A DNA stretch of 64,000 nucleotides from contig JBAIAC010000006.1 of the NCBI GenBank assembly GCA_037349315.1, positions 54,370,501 to 54,434,500 on the forward strand, given 5' to 3'. The notes below the pieces were generated by a model. It saw only the letters and a list, made by a program, of their open reading frames with translations, was not told the origin of the DNA and did not search any database. A program made the translations under genes and the position numbers. Within the stretch, counting starts at the first letter, position 1; the number at the start of each line of letters is the position of its first letter. The DNA is from Chelydra serpentina. Its lineage: Eukaryota; Chordata; Testudines; Chelydridae. Below, in pieces: positions 35,411 to 46,884 of this stretch.

Positions 35411-38250
35411 TTTAAATACTTCCTTATGTTTGTTTTAAATGTGCTGCCTATTAATTTCATTGGGTGACTTCTAGTTCTACTATTATGTAAAGGTGTAAAT
35501 AACACTTCCTCATTCACTTTCCCTACATCATTCATGATTTTATAGACCTCATTCATATCCCCCTCGTCATCTCTTTTCTAACCTGAACAGTCACAGTCTT
35601 TGTAATCTCTCCTCATAGAGAAGTTGTTACATATCCTAATCATTTTTGTTGCCGTTGTCTGTACTTTTCCCAATTCTAATATATCTTTTTTGAGATGAGT
35701 GACCAAAACTACGTGCACTATTCAAGTTGTGGCCGTAACATGGATTTATGTAGTAGCATTATGACATTTTCTGTTTTATTATCTGTCCCTTTCCTAATCA
35801 TTCCTAACATTCTGTTCGCTTTCTTGACTGCGGCTGCACATTGAGCGTATGTTTTCAGAGAACCATCCATAAGAACTCCAAGAGCTCTTTCTTGAGTGGC
35901 AACAGCTAATTTAGACCCCATCATTGTATGTATAATTGGGATTACGTTTTCCAATTTGCATTACTTTGCATTTATCAACACTGAATTTCATCTGCCATTT
36001 TGTTGCCAAGACACCCAGTTTTGTGAGATCCCTTTCTAATTTTTCACAATCAGCTTTGGACTTAACTATCTTGAGTAATTTTGCATTGTCTGCAAACTTT
36101 GCCACCTTAGTGTTTACCCACTTTTCCAGATTATTTATTAATATGTTGAATAACACTCATCCCCTACAAATCCGTGGGGGCCTCTGCTATTTTTCTATCC
36201 ACTGTGAAAACTGACTGTCTACCCTTTGTTTCCTATCCTTTAACCAGTTACTGATCCATTAGAGGACCTTCCCTCTTATCCCATGACTTCTTACTGTGCT
36301 TAAGAGACTTTGGTGAGGGACCTTCTCACAGGCTTTCTGCAAGTCCAAGTACACTATATCAGCTGAATCACCCTTGTCCACCTGTTTGCTGACCTCCTCA
36401 AAAAATTCTAATAGATTGGGGAGGCATGATTTCCTTTTACAAAAGTCATGTTGACTCTTCCCCAATAAATCATGTTCACTTATAATTCTATTCTTTACTA
36501 TAATTTCAACCAATTTGCCTGGTAGTGAAGTTAGGATTGCCTCTGGAACTTTTTTTTTATAAAGTGGCATTACATTAGCTATCCATCAGTGATCTGGTAT
36601 AGAGGCTGATTTAAGTAATAGGCTATATACTACAGTTAGTAGTTCTGCAATTTCATATTTGAGATCCTTGAGAACTCTTAGGTGAATATCCTCAGTCCTA
36701 CTGACTTTTTACTGTTTAATTTATCAATTTATTCCAAAACCTCCTCTACTGTCAACTCAATCTCAGACAGTTCCTCAGATTTTCACCTAAAAAGAATGGC
36801 TCAGGTGTAGGAATCTCTCTCACATCCTCTGCAGTTAGGACAGATGCAAAGAATTCATTAGCTTCTCCACATGGCCTTATCTTCTCTGAGTGCTCCTTTA
36901 GCCCCTCGATTGTCCAGTGGTCCCGTTGATTTTTTGGCAGGCTTCCTGCTTCTGATGTACTAAACAATTTTTTGCTGTTAGTTTTTTTGTCTTTTGCTAG
37001 TTGTTCTTGAAGTACTTTTTTGGCCTACCTAATTATACTTTTACACTTGACTTGAGAGAGTTTATTTTCCTTTCTATTTTCCTTAGTCGGATTCCAATTT
37101 TTAAAGGATGCCTTTTGTCTCTAACTGCCTCTTTTACTCCTTTGTATAGCCATGCTTTCATTTTTTTGGTTCCATTGCTGTTTTTATATTATTTGGGGGA
37201 TACATATAATTTGAGACTCTATTATGATGTTTTTTAAAAGTTTCCATGCAGCTCACAGGCATTTCACTCCTGTGACTGTTCCTTTTAATTTCCATTTAAC
37301 TAGCCTCTTCATTTTTGCTTAGCTCCCATTTTTGAAGATAATGCTAGTGTGGTGGATTTCTTAGCATTTCCCCCCATACAAGGATGTTATATTTAATTAC
37401 ATTATGGTCACTATTACTGAGTGATTCAACTATATTCACCTCTTGGACCAGATCCTGTGCACTACTTAGGACTAAATCAAGAATTGTCTCTCCACTTGTG
37501 GGTTCCAGGACTAGCTACCCCAAGAAGTAGTAATTAATGATGTGTAGAAATTTTATCTCTGCATGCCATCCTCAGGTGAGATATTCTCATTCAATACGGG
37601 TATAGTTGAAACCCCCAATATTATTGGGTTGTCTGTTTTTGTAACCTCATTAATCTCCCTAGGGATTTCACAATCACCATCACCATCCTTGTCAGGCTGT
37701 TAGTAGTATATTACTACTGCTATAGTCTTATTATTCAAGCATGGAATTTCTATCCATAGAGATTCTCTGGTACTGTTTGATTCATTTAAGATTTTTATTA
37801 TATTCGACTCTATTCTTTCACTCTCCCACCAATGCCACCTATTCTGTCATGTCTATATATTTTGTACTTTGGTGTTACCGTGTCCCATTGATTATCAAAA
37901 TTCCACCAAGTTTCTGTGATGCTTATTATATCAGTATTCTCATTTAATTCCAGGCACTCAAGCTCACCCAGTTTAGTATTTGGACTTCTTGCATTTGTAT
38001 GCAAGTGCTGATAAAATGTATCAATATTTAGTTATCTGCATTCATGTGATGTAATTGACTAGGGCTCTTTCATTTGACTGTTTCTCTTCAGCTTCTATTT
38101 GTACTTAATCAACTTCTATCCTCTCCTCTTTACTAGGATATAGAGAATCCTCATTAATAAATCCTCCCCAAGCAATGCATCTGTCTGAACCATACGCTCC
38201 TCAGCATTTGTTGGCTTTCCCCACGTCCTTAGTTTAAAAACTCCTCTATG

Positions 38251-38377
38251 GCTTGCATCCGATGAAGTGGGTATTCACCCACGAAAGCTTATGCTCCAAT
38301 ACCTCTGTTAGTCTAGAAGGTGCCACAGGACCCTTTGTTGCTTCTACAGATCCAGACTAACACGGCTACCCCTCTGA
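38251..38377 (+). mobile_element. 127-bp PLE terminal insertion with 9-bp TSD
   Basis: The flanks TCCTCTATG (38242-38250 and 38378-38386) are identical and cut into the CR1 copy. The insert contains a hammerhead-like core, the ctctgttagtctagaaggtgcc block and the tail ACACGGCTACC ending CTCTGA. With no coding sequence it behaves like a short non-autonomous unit. The same terminus occurs at 8536-8747 and 44312-44394. Confidence 0.85.
38255..38297 (+). ncRNA. Hammerhead-ribozyme-like motif
   Basis: CCGATGA (38259-38265) is followed by a 6-bp stem II (GTGGGT/ACCCAC with loop ATTC), then GAAA (38283-38286). A minimal stem III follows (A-GC, loop TTAT, GC-T) and then C at 38296, giving a predicted cleavage site after that C. 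The core carries C instead of U at its second position, a base normally needed for activity. Stem I pairing is not obvious within the monomer. This is the clearest of the four motif copies in the window. Confidence 0.55.
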
Positions 38378-38395
38378 TCCTCTATGACCTTGCAC

Positions 38396-40378
38396 CAAAT
38401 ATTTGAATGAGCATAAGGAAAACTAAATGGGTGTCCAGTACATACCAAAGAACAAGAAAAAAGTAGAATGGATGATACTTTAATTTACTCCCTCTTTTAC
38501 CATCCTGTTATTTTCTTTTCTGCTCTTTATGAGTTACTCTAGTTAGACATGTTTTCACTCCCTTGGACTTAGTAGGCCAAATTTAAAGGCAATGTACAGG
38601 GAAGAGGTGTAAGTTATTTTTTAAATAACCTCAAGAAAGTCGTAATCTGCTTGCTGATATTAAACCAGCAGAAACAACAGCTAACCTTGTGTAATTTGTT
38701 ATAGATTATTCTCCATGATCTAGTTTTCTGAGACTGTTGGAAAGGACCAAATGGACATGGAGATTAAACTACTCTAACAGGTGCTGTGTTCAGGCTGTGT
38801 GGGTCAAGTTAGAGCGTCATCTGATAATGATAAAGAATCATAGAAAGAGTCACTTCTAACATCGAACAAGGAATTTTATTAGCAAAGCCTATTATTCCCA
38901 AGGCTACTCCATCTCTCTCTGCAATATTCAAGAGTTTCTGCCTAGAACGTTCCCATACTCCCACTGATTGGCTTCCTGCTGTGTTTGTAAAAACATAGGA
39001 TACATACTTTCACAGAGGGTTATGTAAAAACTCTTTTGCTTTACTTATGATGCCAAGGTACAGTGCTGCCGCCAACTCTCACTATTTTATCATGACTCAT
39101 AATATTTAGTGTTATTCTTAAACACCCAGCTCCTGGAGTCATACAAATATGTGAGAACTTGAGCTTTCATTAAAAAAAAGAAAGAAATAGTATGTTTCTA
39201 GTCTCCTTATAGTTGCAGAGAAAAGCTTGAAAATGTGACCCCAATGTATCCTAAAAGGTTCAAAAATCAGAAGGGAAATAAGAACCAAAATGGTTTGGTT
39301 TAGGGCTTTTTCGTTTGTTTGTTGTTTTTTTTAAATCTCACGATTTCTAAGCCAATCTCATGGTTTTTGCGTGCCTGACTCCTGATTTTTCAATGCTTGT
39401 GGTTTGACAGTACTGTTCATCTGTCAACAATTGTGTATGCCAACTAATCTGCTAAGCAGAGTTAGAATCGTAACTGGAAGCTATTAATAATAAAGCTCCT
39501 TACAGAAAGAACTGTTTATTAAGATAGAAGAGAAGTTGGGGATGAGACCCAGGAGCAGAGCCATGCAGGTAAGCTGGCACTACCGTTGTTATGCCATCCC
39601 TGTTCAAAGAGCTAACGGAACACTACTATTTCTTGGGCAGTCAAGTTTGAACCTTTCACTTTTGAACAGCCACTTTTAAAGAATTAATGTTACAGTACTT
39701 TTGTATGAATGAATTAGTGAGTGTGTGCATCTTTACAAGTGTAGTGTTGGACCTTCAGAGCACTTAACTCTGTCTCAGTTCCTACACAGTAAAATCAGAA
39801 GGCCTGCAGTGTAAGAAGTGCTCTTACATCAAATAGTAAACTTCTATTTCAGTGTCCACAGAAACCATTGAAAGTTGTTTTTGTGGAGGATGGGCAGTAG
39901 AACCATGTTAAAACTGGTAGTGGTGTGACAGTAATAATGGAAATCTACAGTCTTGTTTTAGTGTTACTGCTAAGCAGCAGAATAAAAGTGACTTTTGTCT
40001 TGCTATGGCACCTACTATACAATACTTCAGATTCAATGGTTAACTGGAATTTCAGCAGAAACCCAAGCTATGCTGTTCCATCTTGACCTTTACTACTGAT
40101 TTATCAGTAGGCTTTGTCTCCAGCATTAGCTTGGATGCAGTGGTTAAAGCTATCTGAGTCACATTGGCCTATACAGGCTCCAATGACTCACCAAAAAAAC
40201 ACCTTCATGGACTCAGAGCAGGAAGGTCTTAATATACTATCAGAAACAACTCTACTCTGGGTCATCAAGAGAGGGTGAAATCCCCTGCATGCAGTGTCAA
40301 AATGACCTGGCTAACTTCAGTGGAGAAATGAAATGATTTACCTATGTAATGAAATGCAGAGCTAGGTACATTCAGAAC
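38396..40378. other. Intronic sequence, nothing recognised
   Basis: Apparently unique AT-rich sequence with a few short A or T runs. There is no open frame, RNA fold or element boundary that I can support. Confidence 0.5.
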
Positions 40379-40386
40379 CACTAGAA

Positions 40387-40718
40387 CAGTGGTTCTCAAC
40401 TGTGGTCCACCGCTTCTTCAGGGAAAGCCTCTGGCATGCTGGGCCGGTTTGTTTACCTGCCGTGTCCGCAGGTTCGGCCGGTCGCGGCTCCCACTGGCTG
40501 CGGTTCACCACTCCGGGCCAATGGGGCTGCAGGCCGCGGCGCGGGCCGAGGGATGTGCTGCCCGCTGCGTCCTGCAGCCCCCATTGGCCCGTAGCGGCAA
40601 ACTGCGGCCAGTGGGAGCTGCGACCAGCCAAACCTGCAGACGCGGCAGGTAAACAAACCAGCCCGGCACGCCAGGGGCTTTCCCTGAAGAAGCGGAGGAC
40701 CACAGTTGAGAACTACTG
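40387..40718. mobile_element. Fold-back hAT-like MITE with perfect 8-bp TSD
   Basis: The flanks CACTAGAA (40379-40386 and 40719-40726) are identical. The ends CAGTGGTTCTCAACTGTGG and its inverse are nearly perfect inverted repeats. Complementarity continues inward (gcttcttcagggaaagcc; cggccagtgggagctg-type blocks), so most of the 332-bp element is one imperfect palindrome. The GC-rich open frames on both strands are shadows of the palindrome. Confidence 0.9.
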
Positions 40719-41037
40719 CACTAGAAACTGGTAGAAAGTTCTGTTCCCTTGGCCTTGGATTGACAGTTGAGGGTGTGGGGGAATCCTGACTGGATGTTAT
40801 TCCCCTCTCCCTCCAGAGATGTATCCATTCAGTGACAGAACTTTGTCCTACTAACTACTGTTGATGGTGTTTGGTTGGCACTTGACTTCACAGCCCTGCT
40901 TTGGATAATCACTCTTTCAGGTTAGGAAGATATTTTTTTCACAAAGCAAAACTGGCTGGTGTTGCATGATTTTTTCCCCAAGTTTCCTCTCAGGAACCAG
41001 GAGGTCTAGTTATTATATATATGTGACAAGTTTGCAG

Positions 41038-41359
41038 GAGTCTAGTATGGAATATGGTGCAGTCCCAACTGGCAAACTGGTACATGATTAAGCTCTGGCA
41101 GCTGGGACTGAGATTTGATGGACAAGCGTATCAGTCTATAAGGTCTAGTGCAGACAGAGGTCCTCTTTCATCTGGGCCCCTAATACTCATACGACGAAGA
41201 ACAAGTGAAAGGGGAAATAGGCTGCTGGACCTAATCTCTTATATACTAGCAAATGTGGGGCGGCTGAGTGAGGGTTTCTTAGTTGGAATCTGCATTGGAC
41301 TTGGTCTGCTGGGTGGTTTTAGTCTCCTTGTAATGCTGATTGGTTTATGGAATAAATAA
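41038..41359 (+). other. Unassigned open frame with C-terminal hydrophobic segment
   Basis: An ATG at 41054 opens 101 codons. The N-terminal half is mixed and includes the stretch KLWQLGLRFDGQAY. A basic stretch (LILIRRRTSERGNR) follows, and the last 25 residues form a plausible tail-anchor helix (about FLVGICIGLGLLGGFSLLVML) before the stop. The stop overlaps AATAAATAAA, which could act as a poly(A) signal, and a cag at 41035-41037 could be a splice acceptor. I do not recognise the protein. It could be a terminal exon of a nested gene, an old retrocopy or chance. Unlike most open frames here it is not in a GC-rich repeat, but similar-length openings exist nearby by chance. Confidence 0.25.
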
Positions 41360-41374
41360 AGTTACAGCCTAAGG

Positions 41375-41625
41375 GCTGGTCCACACGTGAATAACGTAGC
41401 TGAAGTCGAAGTATCTTAGTTCGAACTAAAAGGTACTTACCGCGGGTCCAGACACAGCAGGCAGGCTCCCCCGTCGACTCTGCATACTCCTCTCGCGGAG
41501 CAGGAGTACCGGTGTCGACGGCGAGCACTTCCGGGATCGATTTATCCCGTCTAGACAAGACGCAATAAATCGATCCCAGAAGATTGACTGCTTGCTGCCA
41601 AACCAGGAAGTAAGTATAGATGTAC
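41375..41625. mobile_element. MITE of the 'gtctacact' family
   Basis: The segment runs from TAAGGGCTGGTCCACACG to ATAGATGTACCCTTA, with imperfect inverted ends. It shares the internal 'gtgaataacgtagctgaagtcga' and 'gacgcaataaatcgatccc' blocks with 11629-11917. Confidence 0.75.
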
Positions 41626-41639
41626 CCTTAGTCTAACCA

Positions 41640-42660
41640 CATATTGTTGTCCTATGTCTTTTTCCTGCATCTGTTAAGTTCAATCATTGACACACAAACA
41701 TGGAACTCCACAATGCCATTTTCCTAGAGTCACTTTTCAGAGTAGAGCTGGACTTCAACATTCATTACATATTACAGATGGAGAAAACATTTTTTTAAAG
41801 GACAGTGCAACAGTGTGTTACCTGAAGAGTTTAGAATAGAGTTGTTATGGAGATCTAGTTTACATTGGACTTATTTTGTTTGGACACCAGTAAGAACCTC
41901 ATGGAACCTCAACCAATACCAAGGGCTAATTTTGGCTGATGGAGGTGAGGAAGAAGGCCAGAGGTATTTCATTCAGTTGGCTGGTTGGTTCACAAATATA
42001 GACAGTAAGAAACACTGTTTTTTGCTCCACTGAAACACATCAAGACTATTGCTGTTCAGACAGTACGAGTACTTCTTCTATACCAAGCAGTCCACTGCTG
42101 CTATTACACAGCTAAATATAGCCAACAATAGATATAATGGACTGACAACTGAAGGTCTTCTTAAACAGCCAATCTGTTATCCTTTAAAATAGTGACAACC
42201 AAGTTTCTTTTGGTGTAGTTCACCTAATACATATGAATTCTTTTCTCTCAAATATATTGAAGATTTCAAAACAAACGTAAATTTTTAAAATCTTTCTGTG
42301 CTTTATAACTTCCAACCAATCCTCTGAATTTGAAAAGTGTGCATAGCATGTAAACATCATTCTGATCTAAAACACATGGAAAGTTTCTGCTTCGAAGGCT
42401 ATAGGGGCAATTCTACGTCACGCACACATTTGAAATTTACTAAACATATTTCACAATGGATGATGAATAAAAACCGATAATGATAGTTAGCACTTAGAGT
42501 CAATATGAGACCCTAGATACATTTATAAGCCAGGATTTTCAGAAGTAACTAACAATTTTAAGTACCCAACTTGAGATAATTTAAAACGCCTGATTTTCAA
42601 AGGGAGGGTGTTCAGCAGTTTCTAAAAATCAAATTGAGCATCCAAAAATTGAAGTACCCC
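41640..42660. other. Intronic sequence, nothing recognised
   Basis: AT-rich sequence. A plus-strand frame at 41815-42033 has no recognisable content. No element ends were found. Confidence 0.45.
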
Positions 42661-42664
42661 AGTT

Positions 42665-42990
42665 GTCTTTTGAAAATCATTATAATAGATGCACTTTTCA
42701 TTTTTATGTCTCACAGTACTTTATAATGGTGGGTAAGCATCATTAACTGCATTATACAGATGGGGAGAACTGGGGCACAGAATAAAGTAATTTACCCATG
42801 TAAGTCAATGGCAGCACCAGGAATAGAACCCCCAATTCAGTGGGATAATGGATAGCGTCAGAGGAGGGAGAAACTGTGTAAGCTCTTTGGAGCAGGCACC
42901 ATTTTTCTGTTCTGTTTGTATAGTGCCTAGCACAAGGAGGACTTGGCACAATGGGGTTAGTGGAGCTCAAAAAAGAAAAAATAATAAATT
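42665..42990 (+). repeat. Old MIR/L2-like and L3/CR1-tail-like repeats
   Basis: A MIR-like piece (cattatacagatggggagaactggggcacagaa) is followed by a LINE-tail-like piece (gtatagtgcctagcacaa) ending in an A/AATAA-rich run. The second piece resembles the 3' end of ancient CR1/L3 elements and recurs near 62290-62400. Confidence 0.5.
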
Positions 42991-43299
42991 TCAGAATTAC
43001 TGTTAAAGGATAGAAATATACACGTTAGTTATTTACATTTCTAACACTGAAAACTTCTGATGTTAGTATATTATGTTTCCCGTGGTTTGTGAATGGCGGG
43101 TGCATGTAGATAAATAAAAATTCAAATCTATAGAGTAAGTTATTACGAAGATGAAGCCAGCTAATGAAAGCCATCTTCCTCTTTGAGGGGGCCTATGGCA
43201 CCAGCTTACACCGCTCCTGCCAGTCACACAATAATCTTGAGGAAGCACCAGGAAAGCAAGCTCCTTTTTCCTGTCTTTCAACTTGAGTCACAGAGCCAG

Positions 43300-43540
43300 A
43301 GGGTATGTCTACGCTGCAGTTACAAACCCGCGGCTGGCCCAGGGGGCTCAGACGTTCAAGCTTGGGCTACAGACTGAGCTCTGGGGCTCTCCCACCTCGC
43401 AGGGTCCTAGAGCCTGGATTCCAGCCCAAGCCCAAATGCTACACTGCAATTAAACAGCCCCTTAGCATGAGCCCCGCGAACCCAAATCAGCTGGCACAGA
43501 TCTTTAATTGCAATGTTGACACACAGGGATTTTGTTTAGC
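43300..43540. mobile_element. MITE-like element
   Basis: The segment starts GGTATGTCTACGCTGCAG and ends near CAATGTTGACACACAGG, with weak inverted complementarity at the ends and a second 'gctacactgcaatt' block inside. It has no coding content. It lies directly beside the hAT-like element at 43587. Confidence 0.5.
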
Positions 43541-43586
43541 AGGAGCATTTGAGAGGCCAGAGGGTTTACATTGTTTCCAGTTAGAA

Positions 43587-44266
43587 CAGGGGTGAGCAAA
43601 AAGCTGGTCCGTAAGCTGCACCACACGGCTTGGCCCTGCTTCGGCACTCCAGCTGGGGCGCAGGGTTGGGGACCGCACCACGCAGCTCCAGGAAGCCGCA
43701 GCATGGCCCTGCTCCGGCTCCTATGTGCTCCAGTGGCCCCCTCCAGCACGCCAATGGGAGCTGCAGGGGTGGTGCCTGCGGATGGGAGAGCGTGCAGAGC
43801 CACTTGGCCGCTCCTCCGCATAAGAGCCAGAGAAGGTACATGCCACTGCTTTTGGGAGCCGCTTGAGGTAAGCGCCGCTTGGAGCCTACACCCTGAGCCT
43901 CTCCCCATGCCCCGACCCCCTTCCTCAGCCCTGATCCCCGTCTCGCTCTCCAAACCCCTTGATCCCAGCCTGGAGCACCCTCCTGTACCCCAAACCTCTC
44001 ATCCCTAACCCCACCCCAGCACCTGCACCCCCAGCTGGAACCTGCACCCCTTCCCGCACCCCTGCCCTGATCCCCCTCCAGCACTCCAAACCCCTCGGTC
44101 CCAGCCCAGAGCACCTTCCTACACCCCGAACTCCTCATCCCCAGCCCCACCCCAGAGCCCGCACCCCCTCCCATACCCCAACCCCAATTTTGTGAGCATT
44201 CATGGCCCGCCATACAATTTCTATTCCCCGATGTGGCCCTCGGGCCAAAAAGTTTGCCCACCCCTG
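43587..44266. mobile_element. hAT-like non-autonomous element with perfect 8-bp TSD
   Basis: The flanks AGTTAGAA (43579-43586 and 44267-44274) are identical. The ends CAGGGGTGAGCAAA and TTTGCCCACCCCTG are inverted repeats typical of hAT elements. The interior is C-rich ('cccc' runs) and includes a block 'ccaatgggagctg..ggggtggtgcctgc' also present in the element at 5951-6721. The 261-codon minus-strand frame is a compositional artefact. Confidence 0.9.
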
Positions 44267-44311
44267 AGTTAGAAAGTAATTGCCCATCAAACCTTGTTAA
44301 AGAACACCTGA

Positions 44312-44394
44312 GGAGGTCTATACGGTGCCACAGGACTCTGTCGCTTCTACAGATCCAGACTAACACGGCTACCCCTCTGATACTTGATAAAAAA
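44312..44394 (+). mobile_element. PLE-terminus fragment
   Basis: The sequence 'ggtgccacaggac...tcgcttctacagatccagactaacacgg' ends ctctgatacttgat. It matches the 3' half of the insertion at 38251-38377; the hammerhead block is missing. Confidence 0.75.
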
Positions 44395-44544
44395 GTAAAG
44401 GTTCATTAAATATGTGATCACCAATGCTGGTAATCTATGGGAAAATGTTACCTGCATCATAAAATTAAAGCATAGACTACGTATGCTAAACTAACCGTTC
44501 AATCTTGTATTTAGCTGTGACACTGAGTACATTTCCCAAATCTG

Positions 44545-44635
44545 AAGAGCTTTGTGTAGCTCAAAAGCTTATCTTTTATTGGACCAACTTCTGTTGGTGA
44601 GAAAGACATTACCTCACCCACCTTGTCTATCATAG
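44545..44635 (+). repeat. Possible PLE-related terminal fragment
   Basis: The sequence 'gtgtagctcaaaagcttatc' followed by 'attggaccaacttctgttggtgag' and 'cctcacccaccttgtc' matches a dispersed reptile/bird repeat that I associate with PLE termini. It contains a local hairpin (ccaac/gttgg). The assignment is from memory. Confidence 0.4.
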
Positions 44636-44639
44636 GAAA

Positions 44640-46850
44640 ACCACACATTACAAATTTCTAAGAAGTGACTGTGTTAAATGAAATCAGACTTGTACATTAA
44701 TAATTTTGGCCCTGTGGAACTTCACAACAATTAACTTAAACAGCGAAACTCATTTCCTTTATTTAGGAGAATACACTCTGCTGATCTTAGACAACAACAA
44801 CAGTTTTTTGTTTTTTTCTTCCTTCTTTTGGAACTTGCTAGCTGATTGTTTCAGTTTTATTTATTTATTATTAAAATCACATTTGTTTAACATGGCTCAT
44901 CACTCTTAACTTGTCCTCCCTTCTTTGAAACTGGGCACTGAGTAAGCTCACTATTTTAGAGCAATTACACTTATTAGCTCCAATGCCTTGCCAGCTTTCC
45001 AAATTCCTTATTCACATCAGAAAAGAACCAACGATCTTCAATAAACAAAATTGTTCAGGATGCAAGACAATACTGCAAATACTCAATAGCACTTTACCCT
45101 GATTTTTTTTCCTTCTGGCTTTAAAAGAAATCATAAATTAAAAAATACAGAATTACAGCATAGATCAGAAAGGGATGTGGGCAGAAAGCATTCAAAATAC
45201 ATCAGTGGGATAAGGAAGATTTAAAATTTAGATCAGAGATTAAATTCCCCAAAAGCGTCTTTGGGCTGAGGTTGTCTTTTCCTTAACACTTCAAGATGTT
45301 GTCTGCGCGCATGTGCACACACACAGAAACACAAAATATGAGCACCAAAACAAGGTGTACCTTTAAATGGTCTTTGAATTCTTCAAACCCAAACATTCCA
45401 AATAAGTTATTTTAAGACCATGATGTTCCAGTACCTTAATACAGTTTTTCCTCCCTTCCAAGTGAGTTAAAGTCTTGAGAGAGCTGTAACTTAAAAGACT
45501 GCAGAGTTCTCCCTTTAGAACAGGTCAGATTAGTCAGTGCTTCATTAATGTACAAACCCAGTTCTCAAGCTGTTCTTTTCAATAACACTTACAGCTGTTT
45601 CCTTGCCAAGTAAACCCATTAACAAGTGAAAGACACATGTACAAGAACAACTAACATTTGTTAAATAAAAATGGATCTTGATTTTCTTACCTTACAGTTA
45701 GGAATATACATATATATATTTGCAAGAGGCCAAAAAAAAAAAAAAACAACAACAACCCAAAAACCCACCCCACGTTTGCTGAAGAACTTTAGCAGGCCGT
45801 GCTCAACCCCCTGCTCCACAGGGAATTAGCCATCACATTCCAGCCATGTCATCAGAACAATGAAAGGTGAATGTTGTGCAAAACAGCTTGGGACCACTCA
45901 CTGATGATGTCATCCCTCCCTTATATGGTTCATTATTGTGCAGATTTACTTTGGTCAGTGAGAAGGGGTGGAGCCCAGTGACTCTAGAAGGGAAGGCAGT
46001 TCTTAGGAAAAGAAAATAAACTGGCTGCAGAAAGGCTTAGTAAAATGCATAATCTATTCTAGATGGAGGGGGAACTGCATCCCTTCCATCCTCCCCTCAC
46101 TTTTTTTCCCTTCAGAAAAACTGGATTCCTGCCAATTCTATTCAGCATGGCTGAATGTAAGTAGCAATCACATTAGCTGAAGATGCAGCATACTGAACTG
46201 AAGTTAGCCAGGGTTTAGGTAAACAATTGATGAATATACAGAATTCCATCCAAAATACAACACAACTAATGAATAGCAAGCAACTTTTAAGTTACCTTTT
46301 CTTGCAGTTGCTTTCTTGGAAGCAATCTTTAGCAAAAATGGATATGAATAAGCTCTCCACACTGACTTGACGCTTCGGAATTTAAATCAGTTTAACTATC
46401 TTCAGGGTTTGCTTTTGTCAGCATTCTGCTATAATCCCATCTCCCCACTCCCTCCCTGGTTTATTATTAACAGCTTCCCACCCTCTACCACCAGGTTTAT
46501 AATTTAGCAGTTATAAGATATTCATCTGAGATTAGGGAAGCATCTACGAGTTACGTTCTTTTAAACTAAACAAATATGCACAAAAGAGAAGTTTACCAGG
46601 CTGAGTTGCCACTTTTGTTCCTTTAGCTGAAGAAAAGCTTAAGGTGGGTTTTTTTTGTTTTTGTTTTTTTTTTGGGGGGGGGGGGGAAGGGGGCAGTTAA
46701 AGTTAACAGTCATACTCTATGGTCCATTCATAAAAGGATTTATATACTTATGTAAATAAAGGAGATCTATTGCTGCTCTCCCCCCCACACACACACTCCA
46801 AAAATAATAAACTTGCTTGTTTGTTTTTAAAAGCACATGCATGGCAGCAG
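44640..46850. other. Intronic sequence with simple repeats
   Basis: No gene is supported. An ATAT run with a poly(A)/AAC tract lies near 45706-45755, and a T-rich then G12 tract lies near 46648-46690. The rest looks unique. Confidence 0.5.
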
Positions 46851-46884
46851 GACTATTACAAGAAACAGTAACAGGACAGAAAAG

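Larger units (their letters stand above)
34893..38395 (-). mobile_element. Diverged long CR1 LINE with two nested insertions
   Basis: This older CR1 is on the minus strand. At 38004-37810 is part of the AP-endonuclease domain (MHTNARSPNTKLGELE, SITETWW). At 36570-36259 is the RT region (GKLVEIIVKNRI, KSCLPNLLEFFEEV). At 36156-35911 is FADNAKLLK, where the second catalytic aspartate of the FADD box is now asparagine. At 35954-35718 is KANRMLGMIRKG. The 3' end lies near 34893-35060. A tRNA-SINE (about 35198-35410) and a PLE terminus (38251-38377) have inserted into it. Multiple stops and frameshifts show long decay. Confidence 0.9.

Noticed and set aside
43581..44366. 261-codon minus-strand frame
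   Set aside because: It overlaps a hAT-like element with a perfect TSD and runs across its boundary; glycine-rich composition only.
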